From UBA10347 sp905182135 (lineage in GTDB: Bacteria > Actinomycetota > Acidimicrobiia > Acidimicrobiales > UBA10347), in assembly GCA_963925805.1 (NCBI GenBank), contig CAWUSE010000016.1:6824-70823 (forward strand): 64,000 nt of DNA. The letters run 5' to 3'. The position numbers were made by a program, and so were the translations under genes. Shown one piece after another: positions 24,524-33,319 of this stretch (position 1 is the first letter of the stretch; each line of letters begins with the position of its first letter). The notes under the pieces are model-generated. The model searched no databases. It was not told where the DNA came from and saw only the letters and a list, made by a program, of their open reading frames with translations.

Positions 24524-25852
24524 ATGGCCGATCCAAAGCCCGATCGTGAAACCTGGCTGGCGCGGGCCCCGATCCGAAGCCCAGAAATGGAACAGGCCAT
24601 CTTCGGCGGCGACGTCGGCGAGGCTGCCGACCTAACCCTAAACGAGATCAACCCGCTCAACCCCCATCTGTTTCGCGAGCACCGGTGGCACGACCACTTT
24701 TCTCGGTTGCGACGCGAAGACCCCGTCCACTTCAACGAGCTCGGCTCCGCAGGCCGCTACTGGTCCGTCACCCGCTATGACGATGTACGCGCCGTCGATG
24801 GCGACTGGAAGACGTACTCCTCGGCCAACGGAATCACGATCGGCCCGCCTGTCGGCAAGACAATCCCGAAGTCGATCGGCAACGTCGGTTCTTTCATCGC
24901 CATGGACCCGCCAGACCAGACTGTCGAACGCAAAACTGTCCGAGGCATCTCTGCTCCAAGCAGCCTGCGCAACCTCGACGACCAAATCAGAGAGCGCACC
25001 GTTGCGGTGCTCGAAAGTCTCCCCGAAGGAGAGACCTTCGACTGGGTCGAACACGTCTCCATCGAGCTCACGACCCTCCTATTGGCTACGCTCTTTGACT
25101 TCCCACTCGAAGATCGGCATAAGCTCACCCGCTGGTCTGACGTCGTCACTTCGATTCCACAACCCGGTGGGCTGGTCGAATCGGGCGCTCAACAGCGTGA
25201 AGAGATTGGCGAGTGCCTCGAATACTTCGAACGTCTCTGGGTCGAACGCGAAGCAAAGCCCGGCTTCGATCTCGTCTCGATGCTCGTACATGGTGAAGCC
25301 ACCCGAGGCATGTCGACCGCAGAACATCTCGGCAACTTATTCCTGTTGATCGTTGGCGGAAATGACACGACCCGCAACTCGATGTCTGGCAGCGTCTATG
25401 GCCTAAACCGCTACCCAGATCAGTACGACAAGCTCATCGCTAACCCGGGCCTCATTTCGAACCTCGTTCCTGAAATTATTCGGTGGCAGACGCCACTGTC
25501 GTACATGCGACGCACAGCAACCCGCGATACCAAACTCGGTGGCAAACAGATCCGCAAGGATGACCAGGTCCTGATGTGGTACCTCTCGGCTAACCGTGAC
25601 GAGGACGTCTTTGGCGTCGACGCTGAAGCTATCGACCTAGCGCGTCCCAATGCCGAACGGCACTTGTCGTTCGGCTACGGAATCCACTTCTGTATGGGCA
25701 GCCGTCTTGCCGAACTGCAACTGCGAATCCTGTGGGAAGAAGTCCTGCAACGCTTCGACCGCATCGAGGTCGTCGATGAACCCGAACGCACTCTTTCTGC
25801 CTTCATCAACGGCTACACGAACCTGCCGGTCCAGGTGACCCGCAAGCGTTAA
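24524..25852 (+). CDS. Cytochrome P450
   Basis: A 442-residue soluble bacterial P450 of usual length. The I-helix oxygen-binding motif is VGGNDTTRNS near 280, the K-helix ExxR lies in the EIIRWQTP segment, and the haem loop FGYGIHFCMGSRLAE near 385-399 holds the axial cysteine. The N-terminal part (LNPHLFREHRWHDHFSRLR) resembles actinobacterial P450s that oxidise terpenoid or steroid substrates, such as the CYP125/CYP124-like branches; that assignment is an inference. Electrons would come from a ferredoxin encoded elsewhere. Confidence 0.95.
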   Translation: MADPKPDRETWLARAPIRSPEMEQAIFGGDVGEAADLTLNEINPLNPHLFREHRWHDHFSRLRREDPVHFNELGSAGRYWSVTRYDDVRAVDGDWKTYSSANGITIGPPVGKTIPKSIGNVGSFIAMDPPDQTVERKTVRGISAPSSLRNLDDQIRERTVAVLESLPEGETFDWVEHVSIELTTLLLATLFDFPLEDRHKLTRWSDVVTSIPQPGGLVESGAQQREEIGECLEYFERLWVEREAKPGFDLVSMLVHGEATRGMSTAEHLGNLFLLIVGGNDTTRNSMSGSVYGLNRYPDQYDKLIANPGLISNLVPEIIRWQTPLSYMRRTATRDTKLGGKQIRKDDQVLMWYLSANRDEDVFGVDAEAIDLARPNAERHLSFGYGIHFCMGSRLAELQLRILWEEVLQRFDRIEVVDEPERTLSAFINGYTNLPVQVTRKR

Positions 25853-25879
25853 CCCAATGATCAGGCTGCTGGGCTGTCG

Positions 25880-27136
25880 TCAGCCCAGAATGCCGGAGTC
25901 ACGTAGCTGAACTCGGGCATCTTCGTCGACCCCGAGCTCGTCGAGGACTTCATCGTTATGTTGACCCAGTGAGGCCGCAGCGGTGCGAATGCGTGTCGGC
26001 GTGCGAGAAAACTTGACGGCAGGCCCGACAATGTCGACGGTGTGCCCGTCGTACTGCGTCGTCGGTTGCAGCATGTCGCGAGCGATCACATGGGGATCGT
26101 TGACGACCTCGGCGAACGTTTGCACTCGTGATGCGGGCAGGCCGAGGGCCCGTAACGTTTCGACTGCTTCATCACGAGTGCGTTCGGCAAGCCAGCCGCC
26201 GAACAACATGTCGCAGACGTCTCGGTTCGCTGCGCGGGCAGGGCGGGTCGCAAAACTCTCATGATGTGCTAGTTCTGGTTGGCCGATCAGTTCAGCGAGG
26301 AGCACCCAATGGGCATCAAGGAGCACACCTGCGTACACGAGTCCGTCGGAACACTCGTAGATGTCGCACGGCACAACGAACCCGATTGCATTACCGTGTC
26401 GTTCCGGCTGCATCCCGAGCGTGCCCAGGGTGGGCAGCCCGTTGGTCTGAAAGAGCATGGCGTCGAGCATCGAGACATCGACGTATTGGCCCTCGCCCGT
26501 TTGGTCGCGGTGCCGCAACGCTGCCATAGCACCAATGGCCCCGTGGAGGCCCCCAAGGTCGTCGGCCAGCCAAGTACCGGCCTTAGTCGGCGGCGAGTCT
26601 GGCGATCCGTTGACCGACATGAAACCCGAGGCCGCCTGGGCGATCGGGTCATAGCCGGCGTCCTTGTGGTCTGGCCCGAACTGGCCCCAGCCTGTTACCG
26701 AGACATAGACAATGTCAGCCTTAACGGCTTTGACCTGCTCGAAGCCAAGGCCGTGGCGAGCCAAGGTTCCAGCCTTAAAGTTCTCGAGGAAAATATCGCT
26801 CTTGGCGACTAAGTCGAGCACGATCTGGGCGCCCTCATCGCTGGTCAGATCGATGGCCAGCGACCGCTTATTACGATTGACAGTGGCGTGCATCAGGCTG
26901 ACTTCGGTATCCGGTAACGGAATGAGGGAGCGGGCGACGTCCCCGCTAGGGATCTCGACCTTGATCACATCAGCGCCAAGGTCAGCCAGCACCACACCCG
27001 CCATTGGACCGGCCCACGTTGTGGTTACCTCGAGCACTCGGACTCCCGCCAGCGGTCCAGTCAGGTCATCCCGTGCGTCCGCGAAGAACTCGTCCTTTTC
27101 CACTGCTGCTATCTCCCTGTTTGGCAACTGCAACAA
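25880..27136 (-). CDS. CaiB/BaiF family CoA transferase
   Basis: A 418-residue family III CoA transferase. LAGVRVLEVTTTWAGPMAG and ADVIKVEIPSGD form the CoA site, and AGYDPIAQAASGFMS contains the catalytic aspartate. The first 28 residues precede the usual domain start and are charged; an internal start is possible but no methionine lies closer. It converges on the P450 gene, 27 bp apart. Confidence 0.93.
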   Translation of the reverse strand: MLQLPNREIAAVEKDEFFADARDDLTGPLAGVRVLEVTTTWAGPMAGVVLADLGADVIKVEIPSGDVARSLIPLPDTEVSLMHATVNRNKRSLAIDLTSDEGAQIVLDLVAKSDIFLENFKAGTLARHGLGFEQVKAVKADIVYVSVTGWGQFGPDHKDAGYDPIAQAASGFMSVNGSPDSPPTKAGTWLADDLGGLHGAIGAMAALRHRDQTGEGQYVDVSMLDAMLFQTNGLPTLGTLGMQPERHGNAIGFVVPCDIYECSDGLVYAGVLLDAHWVLLAELIGQPELAHHESFATRPARAANRDVCDMLFGGWLAERTRDEAVETLRALGLPASRVQTFAEVVNDPHVIARDMLQPTTQYDGHTVDIVGPAVKFSRTPTRIRTAAASLGQHNDEVLDELGVDEDARVQLRDSGILG

Positions 27137-27178
27137 ACCTAGTTGGCTCAGCTGATTCGTGGAAAGAAGATAGGGCCC

Positions 27179-27418
27179 TCAGCTCGACCGTTTCACCCTT
27201 ATGTCCTCGCCATCTAGCTCGTAACCATTTAATTGCAGCATTGCGGCCTTGGCGTGACCGGGCTTGGGCATTTCGACGAAGCCGAAGCCCTTCGACGCCC
27301 CCGTCTCCGTATCCATGACGATCACACAGGACTGCACGGAACCGAACGACTCGAATAGGTCTCGTAGGTCCTTCTCCGTGGTCCTGCGAGACATATTCCG
27401 AACAAGGAGGCGCATCAA
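27179..27418 (-). CDS. RNA-binding protein with one RRM domain
   Basis: A 79-residue protein that is a single RRM. RNP2 is LLVRNMS near the start and RNP1 is KGFGFVEM at about 43-50. Small RRM proteins of this type are common in cyanobacteria and some marine bacteria, where they are linked with cold response and RNA binding. A short basic tail (RVKRSS) ends the protein. Confidence 0.93.
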   Translation of the reverse strand: MMRLLVRNMSRRTTEKDLRDLFESFGSVQSCVIVMDTETGASKGFGFVEMPKPGHAKAAMLQLNGYELDGEDIRVKRSS

Positions 27419-27447
27419 CAGAACCCTATCGGCAGGCCGACATGTCC

Positions 27448-27936
27448 CTATGGCTGTTGTAGAGCGTTGACGCTGCCCTGTTTCTCAAAGGCCCGGTGAA
27501 AGTCGTCGAGTGTCGACACCGACTGCAGCACAACTCCAGCGTCGTCGAAGGTCTCCCAAACAACGCCATCGATAGCCGTCATCGAAAGCAGCACGATGGC
27601 TCCTTCGGCGCCTCCCTCTTCAGAGTGGAGATGGTCGCCCGGAATCGACGAGTAGAAACCTGGCGGGCGGACTTGGTCAAGCACCCATCCACCGTCGGTC
27701 TTCTCCCATGTTCGCTGTTCGCCCTCGACCACCAATGTGTCGGTGGCACCGACATGTCGATGACCTGGACAGCGCGCCCCAGGCGCAAGCCGAAAGAAAA
27801 GGTCAACCTGTTGACGTTCGTGGTCGACACCGAGGATCCAAAAATAGAGCCCTTCATATCCCGAAAACGAGCGCCAAGCGATCGCCGAATCATCAAAGTG
27901 TTGCGTAGGCCGGGGAAGATCAAGCACGTCCGTCAT
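27448..27936 (-). CDS. Cupin-domain protein (ChrR-like)
   Basis: A 162-residue single cupin. PGARCPGHRHVGATDTLVVEGE is the first cupin motif with two histidines and the glutamate, and GDHLHSEEGG carries the second-motif histidines. Similar ChrR-type cupins sense or bind metals, or act as dioxygenase-like enzymes; no anti-sigma domain is fused here. It follows the decayed tyrosinase gene on the same strand. Confidence 0.85.
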   Translation of the reverse strand: MTDVLDLPRPTQHFDDSAIAWRSFSGYEGLYFWILGVDHERQQVDLFFRLAPGARCPGHRHVGATDTLVVEGEQRTWEKTDGGWVLDQVRPPGFYSSIPGDHLHSEEGGAEGAIVLLSMTAIDGVVWETFDDAGVVLQSVSTLDDFHRAFEKQGSVNALQQP

Positions 27937-27978
27937 TTCGCCGAGCCTAGTTGCGTTGTCTCGCCCGTTTCACTATCT

Positions 27979-28678
27979 CTAAACAAGAGAGCTAGCGGAT
28001 CGGGCCTGCCAGTTGGCCCATATGCGGTCGACATTGGCCTGATGCATCCAAAAGACCGGATCGTTTGGAGATGAGCCCCCACTCATGTGGCCGCCGACAA
28101 AATTGTGGGCCGCATTGTGGACGCATCAAGAATCGTTGGTCAGCCCGTCTCAAGAAGTTGCCAGAAGATCCAGAGTGCGTGGAAATCATCGTCAACACGA
28201 AGGTCTTCGAGCCAGACAGTACTCCCGGGCTGGGGATGCCATGTTCCCGATCGACCGCCGCTCCTCTGCAAAGCGACTCCCCACGCTTCGCCAACAACGT
28301 TGGCCACAGGAAAGTAAGCGAACTTGCCATGCGTGACGTCGGCTGGTTTCGCCTGCGTCCCAAACGAGCCTGCGAAACGGTCGACAAATATTTTGTAAGC
28401 TGTCGCACTGCGATCTTCCCAATCCCGGTACGGCAAGGTCACGTCGGCGTCATGCACCTACAATTGTTGTTCGAAGGCGAGCAGGTACTGGCGGTGCCAT
28501 GCACAGAAGCCAATGTTTCAATGTGTCATATTCGTATCTTGATAGCCGCCACCTTTGAACTCGGCTCGTACTCGAGGCCGCCCGTTTCGGAATCGGGCGA
28601 CTTCATCTGGTGCAGAGCCCGAGCAAATCGGTCTACCTCCTCACCCGAGAGGACTGCTGCTGATCTACGAGTGGCCAT
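27979..28678 (-). pseudogene. Decayed tyrosinase (type 3 copper oxidase)
   Basis: Three pieces in order rebuild a bacterial tyrosinase. From ATG 28678: RRSAAVLSGEEVDRFARAL, as at tyrosinase N-termini. Near 28490: WHRQYLLAFEQQL, the CuA motif, followed by a TAG stop (28458-28460) and then HDADVTLPYRDWED in the same frame. After a frame change near 28110: HNAAHNFVGGHM and SSPNDPVFWMHQANVDRIW, the CuB motif. The stretch around the first CuA histidine is scrambled. With at least one nonsense codon and two frameshifts it cannot make a working enzyme, although its sequence is still easy to recognise, so inactivation is fairly recent. Confidence 0.9.
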
Positions 28679-30041
28679 CACGTAGTTCCTTGTCGCCGAC
28701 GTCGGCCAGTTCGTCACGATCCATGACGCTCGCCGGCGTGTCGTAGCCGGTCATCAAATGTTCGCTACCCGCGTCGACATCGTGGCTCCTCGCCTCAACA
28801 TGTCCCTCTGCCACAACCGGAATCAGCCCTGCCAGGAAGCCCCTCCCTGTGTTTGCCGCCACCGTACGTTTGAGTAGAACTTCGAACGTTTCGCCGTCCA
28901 CCGTCGAGATTTCGAGTACTGGCGCATACAGGTTGGCGTGCCCGGCATCGATGCGCAGGAAAGCGCCTTGGCAGTCGACCTCGACGGTTATTGCCGTGGG
29001 CATGCTGCCAACCGGTCCGCAATGTGAGACGCACAAGAGCGACTGTTTCAACTCGACTAATGCGTGATGGCTGTGGCCCTCCAGCATGCCAAGGTCGGTG
29101 ACTAGTCGAAGGCCGCCGACCCGCATCTTGGGGCCAGCCACGGCGACACGTACCTGAGATCGAGGAATGCGCAGGTCCACGTAGCTAGCTGATCCTTTCT
29201 CTACTTGTGCTGACAATCGCATGTGCTCGATCAAGCATTCTTGATCTGCAGCAACCTCGGCCAGCGACCGTGCCTGGCTCTTGGCCACAACGTGCTCGAG
29301 CAGCATGTACACCAGCCAGAAGCCCACCATGATCAAGGTCACATGCAGCAGCCCAGCAAAGGCAAGCCCAGCTATGAACCCAGCGCGCCATAAGCGACCC
29401 CACAAGACAGACAACATGGCCGATACCGCAAGGGCAAGCCCGAATCCATTCGCTAGTTCCTGAGCCGTGCTGCGATCACCCATCCAAGGAAGTGGGGACC
29501 CAAGGTCGAACACATCGATCGTAGCAAGCACGCCAAGCGTGGCGATCGTGGCGAACGTCGTGAACAACACAAGACGCCACCACCATTTCGGATTGAGTGC
29601 AGAAGCTGCCGTCGCCACTGAAGCGCCCGTCCAGGCGAACCATCGACGGATAAGTCCAACGCCGAGTGCTTTCATAGCGTCACGCATGATGCGGTCCGCC
29701 TCGACCCGGTCGACCGGCGGCCCGAGGTGCGTGGGGTCATCGGCCCCAGCCACAAGGGCATCGTGCAGCATGATCGCCGGGAAATGAATCCCCCGGGCAG
29801 GTACCACCCACTGGAGGAACGATGGGATCGATGCCAGGTCGGTCTCGAATTCATCGACGTCGTGGGGGCAGATGAACGCTTCGTCGTACCGGTCATCGTG
29901 ATAGCCGAAGCGCCGGAGCAGTTGCCAAGTACCCCTGCTCTTGCGCCGTAATTCGAGCTGCAATGGTCCATAAGTTTGCTCATCGAAAAAAGTGTTTCGT
30001 GGGCCGTTATACGTCTGGTGCCGTCGTGCCGCTTCCTTCAT
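28665..30041 (-). CDS. DUF1353 domain membrane protein, unknown function
   Basis: A 458-residue protein from ATG 30041; the longer frame has no family support. Residues of about 15-130 fit DUF1353 (ICPHDVDEFETDLASIPSFLQW and FPAIMLHDALVA), a domain mostly found in phage and small bacterial proteins. Hydrophobic segments follow at roughly 160-180, 200-220 and 230-260, then a soluble C-terminal half with histidines and acidic residues. DUF1353 fused to a membrane region and a C-terminal domain is unusual. Its end overlaps the start of the decayed tyrosinase gene by 14 bp. Confidence 0.75.
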   Translation of the reverse strand: MKEAARRHQTYNGPRNTFFDEQTYGPLQLELRRKSRGTWQLLRRFGYHDDRYDEAFICPHDVDEFETDLASIPSFLQWVVPARGIHFPAIMLHDALVAGADDPTHLGPPVDRVEADRIMRDAMKALGVGLIRRWFAWTGASVATAASALNPKWWWRLVLFTTFATIATLGVLATIDVFDLGSPLPWMGDRSTAQELANGFGLALAVSAMLSVLWGRLWRAGFIAGLAFAGLLHVTLIMVGFWLVYMLLEHVVAKSQARSLAEVAADQECLIEHMRLSAQVEKGSASYVDLRIPRSQVRVAVAGPKMRVGGLRLVTDLGMLEGHSHHALVELKQSLLCVSHCGPVGSMPTAITVEVDCQGAFLRIDAGHANLYAPVLEISTVDGETFEVLLKRTVAANTGRGFLAGLIPVVAEGHVEARSHDVDAGSEHLMTGYDTPASVMDRDELADVGDKELRDGHS

Positions 30042-30330
30042 AGTTTCGCCCGCCGTCCGCTCTGTTGCTAGCGCGACGGTACATCGATCCAAGGATCTCG
30101 GCTGCGGCGCAACGCACACAAGAGTGGCCCAGCGCTGCTGGTCGGTTACCCGGATATGGGTACGCACCATGGGTCCAGTCGTTGTTTATCGCCGACTCCC
30201 GTACCGCTAGCACTGTCGGTCCACTGGTCCACCGATCCGCAGGGGGCAGTGTCACCACGCTGACGAGCGTCGACAGGCTGTACTGCACTACGGTCGTTTC
30301 CGTTCACGGTCCGCGCTAGGGGTGCTTGTC
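30042..30330. other. Divergent intergenic region, nothing recognised
   Basis: About 290 bp between the DUF1353 gene and the double CaiB gene. No conserved frame was recognised. It holds the AGGGG ribosome site (30318-30322) that selects the TTG start of the CaiB fusion. Confidence 0.4.
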
Positions 30331-32694
30331 TTGTTAGAGCCATATCGGGTACTTGATCTGACCGACGAACGGGGTGAGCTAGCGGGGTTCATGCTCGCTC
30401 AACTCGGCGCGGAGGTCATTGCTATTGAGCCGCCAAACGGGTCACCAAGTCGATCGATGGGGCCGTTCCGTGGCGGAAAGCCCGGCATCGAGAACAGCCT
30501 CCGTTTCAGTTCCTATGGACGCGGTAAGTCTTCTGTCATCCTTGACCTCATAGGGTCCGAGTCGGACCGGCAAAAGCTGCTCGAACTCGCCAAGGGAGCC
30601 GACGTACTCATTGACTCAGCCGCTGCTGGGAAACTTGCAGAGCTAGGGCTTAGCTATAACGACGTGGCGCAGGTGAACCCTGCCCTGATCTATGTATCGA
30701 TCACACCATTCGGCCTCAGCGGGCCAAAGGCTGACTGGGCTGCCACCGATCTAACAGTCTGGGCCGCCGCAGGGCCAGCAGGCATAACAGGCGACTCGGA
30801 TCGGGCGCCGCTTCGTTTGCAGTCCGAACAAGCAAGTATGCACGCCTCCGCCGAAGCTGCCGGCGCGATCATCGCCGCCCTTTACGAGCGATCACGTTCC
30901 GGCCTCGGCCAACTCGTCGACGTGTCGGCCCAGCAGGCATCGGCCCAGGCGACCCAATCGATGATTCTCGCGCACCCCAACGGTGACACGATGCTGACTC
31001 GGGAAGCCGGTGGGCTGAAGTTTGGCGACGTATTCATTCAGCTTTTGTGGCCTTGCATGGACGGCCACGTGTCCGTGACCTTCCTGTTCGGCAGCGCAAT
31101 CGGTGTGGCGACCGACAGACTCATGCAGGTCCTGCTCGAAGAGGGTTTCTGCGATCAGGCCACCCGCGATCGTGATTGGATCGGTTACGGCGAGCTGCTC
31201 TTGACCGGTCGCGAACCCATCCAAGAATACGATCGCATCAAGGCCTGTGTCGGTGCATTCTGCATGGCCCACACCAAAGCTGAGCTGCTCCTGCTAGCGA
31301 CCGAGCAACGCCTGCTCATTGCGCCCGTGAACATGATCGACGACGTCGTTGGACTCGACCAGTTTCGCGTCCGCGAGTTCTGGGACGATCTTGATGGTGA
31401 CTTATTCCCTGGCCCTTTTGCAAAAGCGACTGCATCGCCACTTCGCCGGCTTCCCCCTGCGCCCACCCTTGGGGCCGACACATCGCGTGTACTCAGTGAA
31501 CCGCGTCGCAAGGTGCAGGTTCCCGAGACGCAACCGGCGGCACCGCACAACCGTCCACTCGAAGGAGTGAAGGTCCTCGACTTCATGTGGGTTATGGCTG
31601 GGCCGGCCGGTACCCGCGTGCTCGCTGACCTCGGAGCGACGGTTGTCCGCGTCGAGTCAAACGCCCGCATCGATACCGCCCGCACTCTTCAGCCTTTCAA
31701 AGACAATGTGAACTCGCTCGAGACATCACTGATGTTTGCAAACATGAACGCTGGCAAGTTGGGCGCGACTATCAACCCGACTACCGCCGAGGGCCTCGCC
31801 GTTATCAAGGACCTGATCCAATGGGCCGACATCATCACGGAGAGTTACTCACCCAAAGCAATGGTTGGATTCGGCCTCGACTACGAGTCGGTGCGGGAGA
31901 TCAACCCGTCAATCATCATGATGTCGAGTTGCCTCTTTGGTCAGACCGGCCCGCTGGCTGAGTTCGCCGGCTACGGAACAATGGCCGCCGCTATGTCTGG
32001 ATTCTTTGGCATAACCGGCTGGCCCGACCGGGCGCCAAGCGGGCCCTTCGGCGCCTATACCGACTACATTTCACCCCGGTTCGCCCATGCAGCGTTGTTG
32101 GCAGCGCTCGATTATCGCCGCCGCACGGGCCGTGGACAATACGTCGACTTCGCGCAGGCCGAAGCAGCGCTGCATGCAGTCGCTCCGTTGATCCTGGACT
32201 ACACGATCAACGGCAACGTCACAACGCCGATCGGCAATGACGATGCTCGGTATCACCCGCACGGGACTTTTCCGTGCGCAGGTGACGATCGTTGGATCGC
32301 TCTAGCGTGTACCAACGATGAACAGCGGTCGGCACTTGAGTCGATCACCGGCGGACTCGACAACGACATCATCTCCCAATGGACGAGTGAGCAGGATCTG
32401 GCCGACGCCGAGACCCAGCTCCAGTCCGTAGGAATTCCTTCCCATCGTGTTGCCGACAGCCCATCCATGGCGGCTGACCCTCAGCTCATCGACCGGGAAC
32501 ACTTCGTATCTGTGCCCCACGCTGCTCTTGGTGAGGTGGTAGTCGAAGGTCCGAAGTACCTGCTCTCTCGGACTCCAGCGCATGCAGGCTCACCGCCCAC
32601 TCTGGGGCAACATACCGCCCATGTCCTCACGGACATTCTTGGTTACAACGATGAACGTATGGTCCAGCTGCTGATCTCCGGCGGGCTCGAGTAA
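30331..32694 (+). CDS. Double-domain CaiB/BaiF CoA transferase
   Basis: A 787-residue protein of two fused family III CoA transferase domains, about 1-395 and 405-787, joined by a proline-rich linker (VPETQPAAPHNRPLEG). I chose TTG 30331 because AGGGG lies 8 nt upstream, whereas GTG 30322 touches that site. In domain 1 the aspartate region reads ATDLTVWAAAG and keeps the aspartate. In domain 2 the same position reads GYGTMAAAMSG, so the catalytic aspartate is replaced by glycine. The natural enzyme is a dimer of interlocked subunits, so the fusion may be a built-in heterodimer with one active site. Confidence 0.9.
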   Translation: MLEPYRVLDLTDERGELAGFMLAQLGAEVIAIEPPNGSPSRSMGPFRGGKPGIENSLRFSSYGRGKSSVILDLIGSESDRQKLLELAKGADVLIDSAAAGKLAELGLSYNDVAQVNPALIYVSITPFGLSGPKADWAATDLTVWAAAGPAGITGDSDRAPLRLQSEQASMHASAEAAGAIIAALYERSRSGLGQLVDVSAQQASAQATQSMILAHPNGDTMLTREAGGLKFGDVFIQLLWPCMDGHVSVTFLFGSAIGVATDRLMQVLLEEGFCDQATRDRDWIGYGELLLTGREPIQEYDRIKACVGAFCMAHTKAELLLLATEQRLLIAPVNMIDDVVGLDQFRVREFWDDLDGDLFPGPFAKATASPLRRLPPAPTLGADTSRVLSEPRRKVQVPETQPAAPHNRPLEGVKVLDFMWVMAGPAGTRVLADLGATVVRVESNARIDTARTLQPFKDNVNSLETSLMFANMNAGKLGATINPTTAEGLAVIKDLIQWADIITESYSPKAMVGFGLDYESVREINPSIIMMSSCLFGQTGPLAEFAGYGTMAAAMSGFFGITGWPDRAPSGPFGAYTDYISPRFAHAALLAALDYRRRTGRGQYVDFAQAEAALHAVAPLILDYTINGNVTTPIGNDDARYHPHGTFPCAGDDRWIALACTNDEQRSALESITGGLDNDIISQWTSEQDLADAETQLQSVGIPSHRVADSPSMAADPQLIDREHFVSVPHAALGEVVVEGPKYLLSRTPAHAGSPPTLGQHTAHVLTDILGYNDERMVQLLISGGLE

Positions 32695-32768
32695 CAGCCA
32701 AGGTTCAAGCGCCGAAGCCCACCGTTGGTGGTCTATCTGCAGAGAGACGTCGACGCTGCACTAGGCCG

Positions 32769-33200
32769 TCAAGGAAGAACGGTCACCCAACGTTCAGTGG
32801 GGCCATGCAGTGGGTAGCTGGGCTCGTATTCAAAGCTGTTTCGTACGCTAATAACGCAACGTTGCTCTACCGCTCTAACAACACTTCGAAGGTCGAACAA
32901 CACTTCGAAGGCAATGCCCGCTTGGATCCGAGGGAGTGCCGCTCCCATGCAGAAGTGTTCACCCTTACCAAAGGCCATACACCGCGCCGGCAACGACGGC
33001 GTCGCCGCTTATTTCGACATCCCGGGCTGCCGCCCTGAACAGGTACCTCAACGCAGGAGAGGCACCGCACATGTGCACCGCAGCGGTAGACATTCTTCGA
33101 AGCAATTGGGAATCAGTCGCGAGGCAAGGCGACGCGTAACGCTCCAGTCCTCTTCGCTCATCGCCCCAGTGACACTTGCTATGAGCTTGGCTGCCTAGGA
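32769..33200 (-). pseudogene. Decayed cytochrome P450, C-terminal part
   Basis: On the minus strand, RLIPNCFEECLPL (K-helix ExxL/R region) near 33130, RYLFRAAARDVEISGDAVVAGA in another frame near 33040, and MAFGKGEHFCMGAALPRIQ (haem loop with its cysteine) near 32975 occur in the family order. About 40 codons between the last two are deleted and the frame changes at least twice. A 19-bp tandem duplication (32877-32911) adds a further shift just after the haem loop. The N-terminal half is absent. Confidence 0.88.
32877..32911. repeat. Tandem duplication, 19-bp period, in P450 remnant
   Basis: AACAACACTTCGAAGG occurs at 32877-32892 and 32896-32911. In the remnant it encodes a repeated piece after IAFEVLF and, since 19 is not a multiple of 3, it breaks the frame. 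It shows directly that such duplications can inactivate genes here. Confidence 0.9.
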
Positions 33201-33319
33201 CTGCGACATTCTCTCCATCGGACGGACCGGATGCCCAATCGTTTTCAGATAAGCGCTGAGCCGTGATCGTCTGCCCGCATCCTTTCCTTCTTCGCTCCAG
33301 ATCGATTACTACCAGAGCC

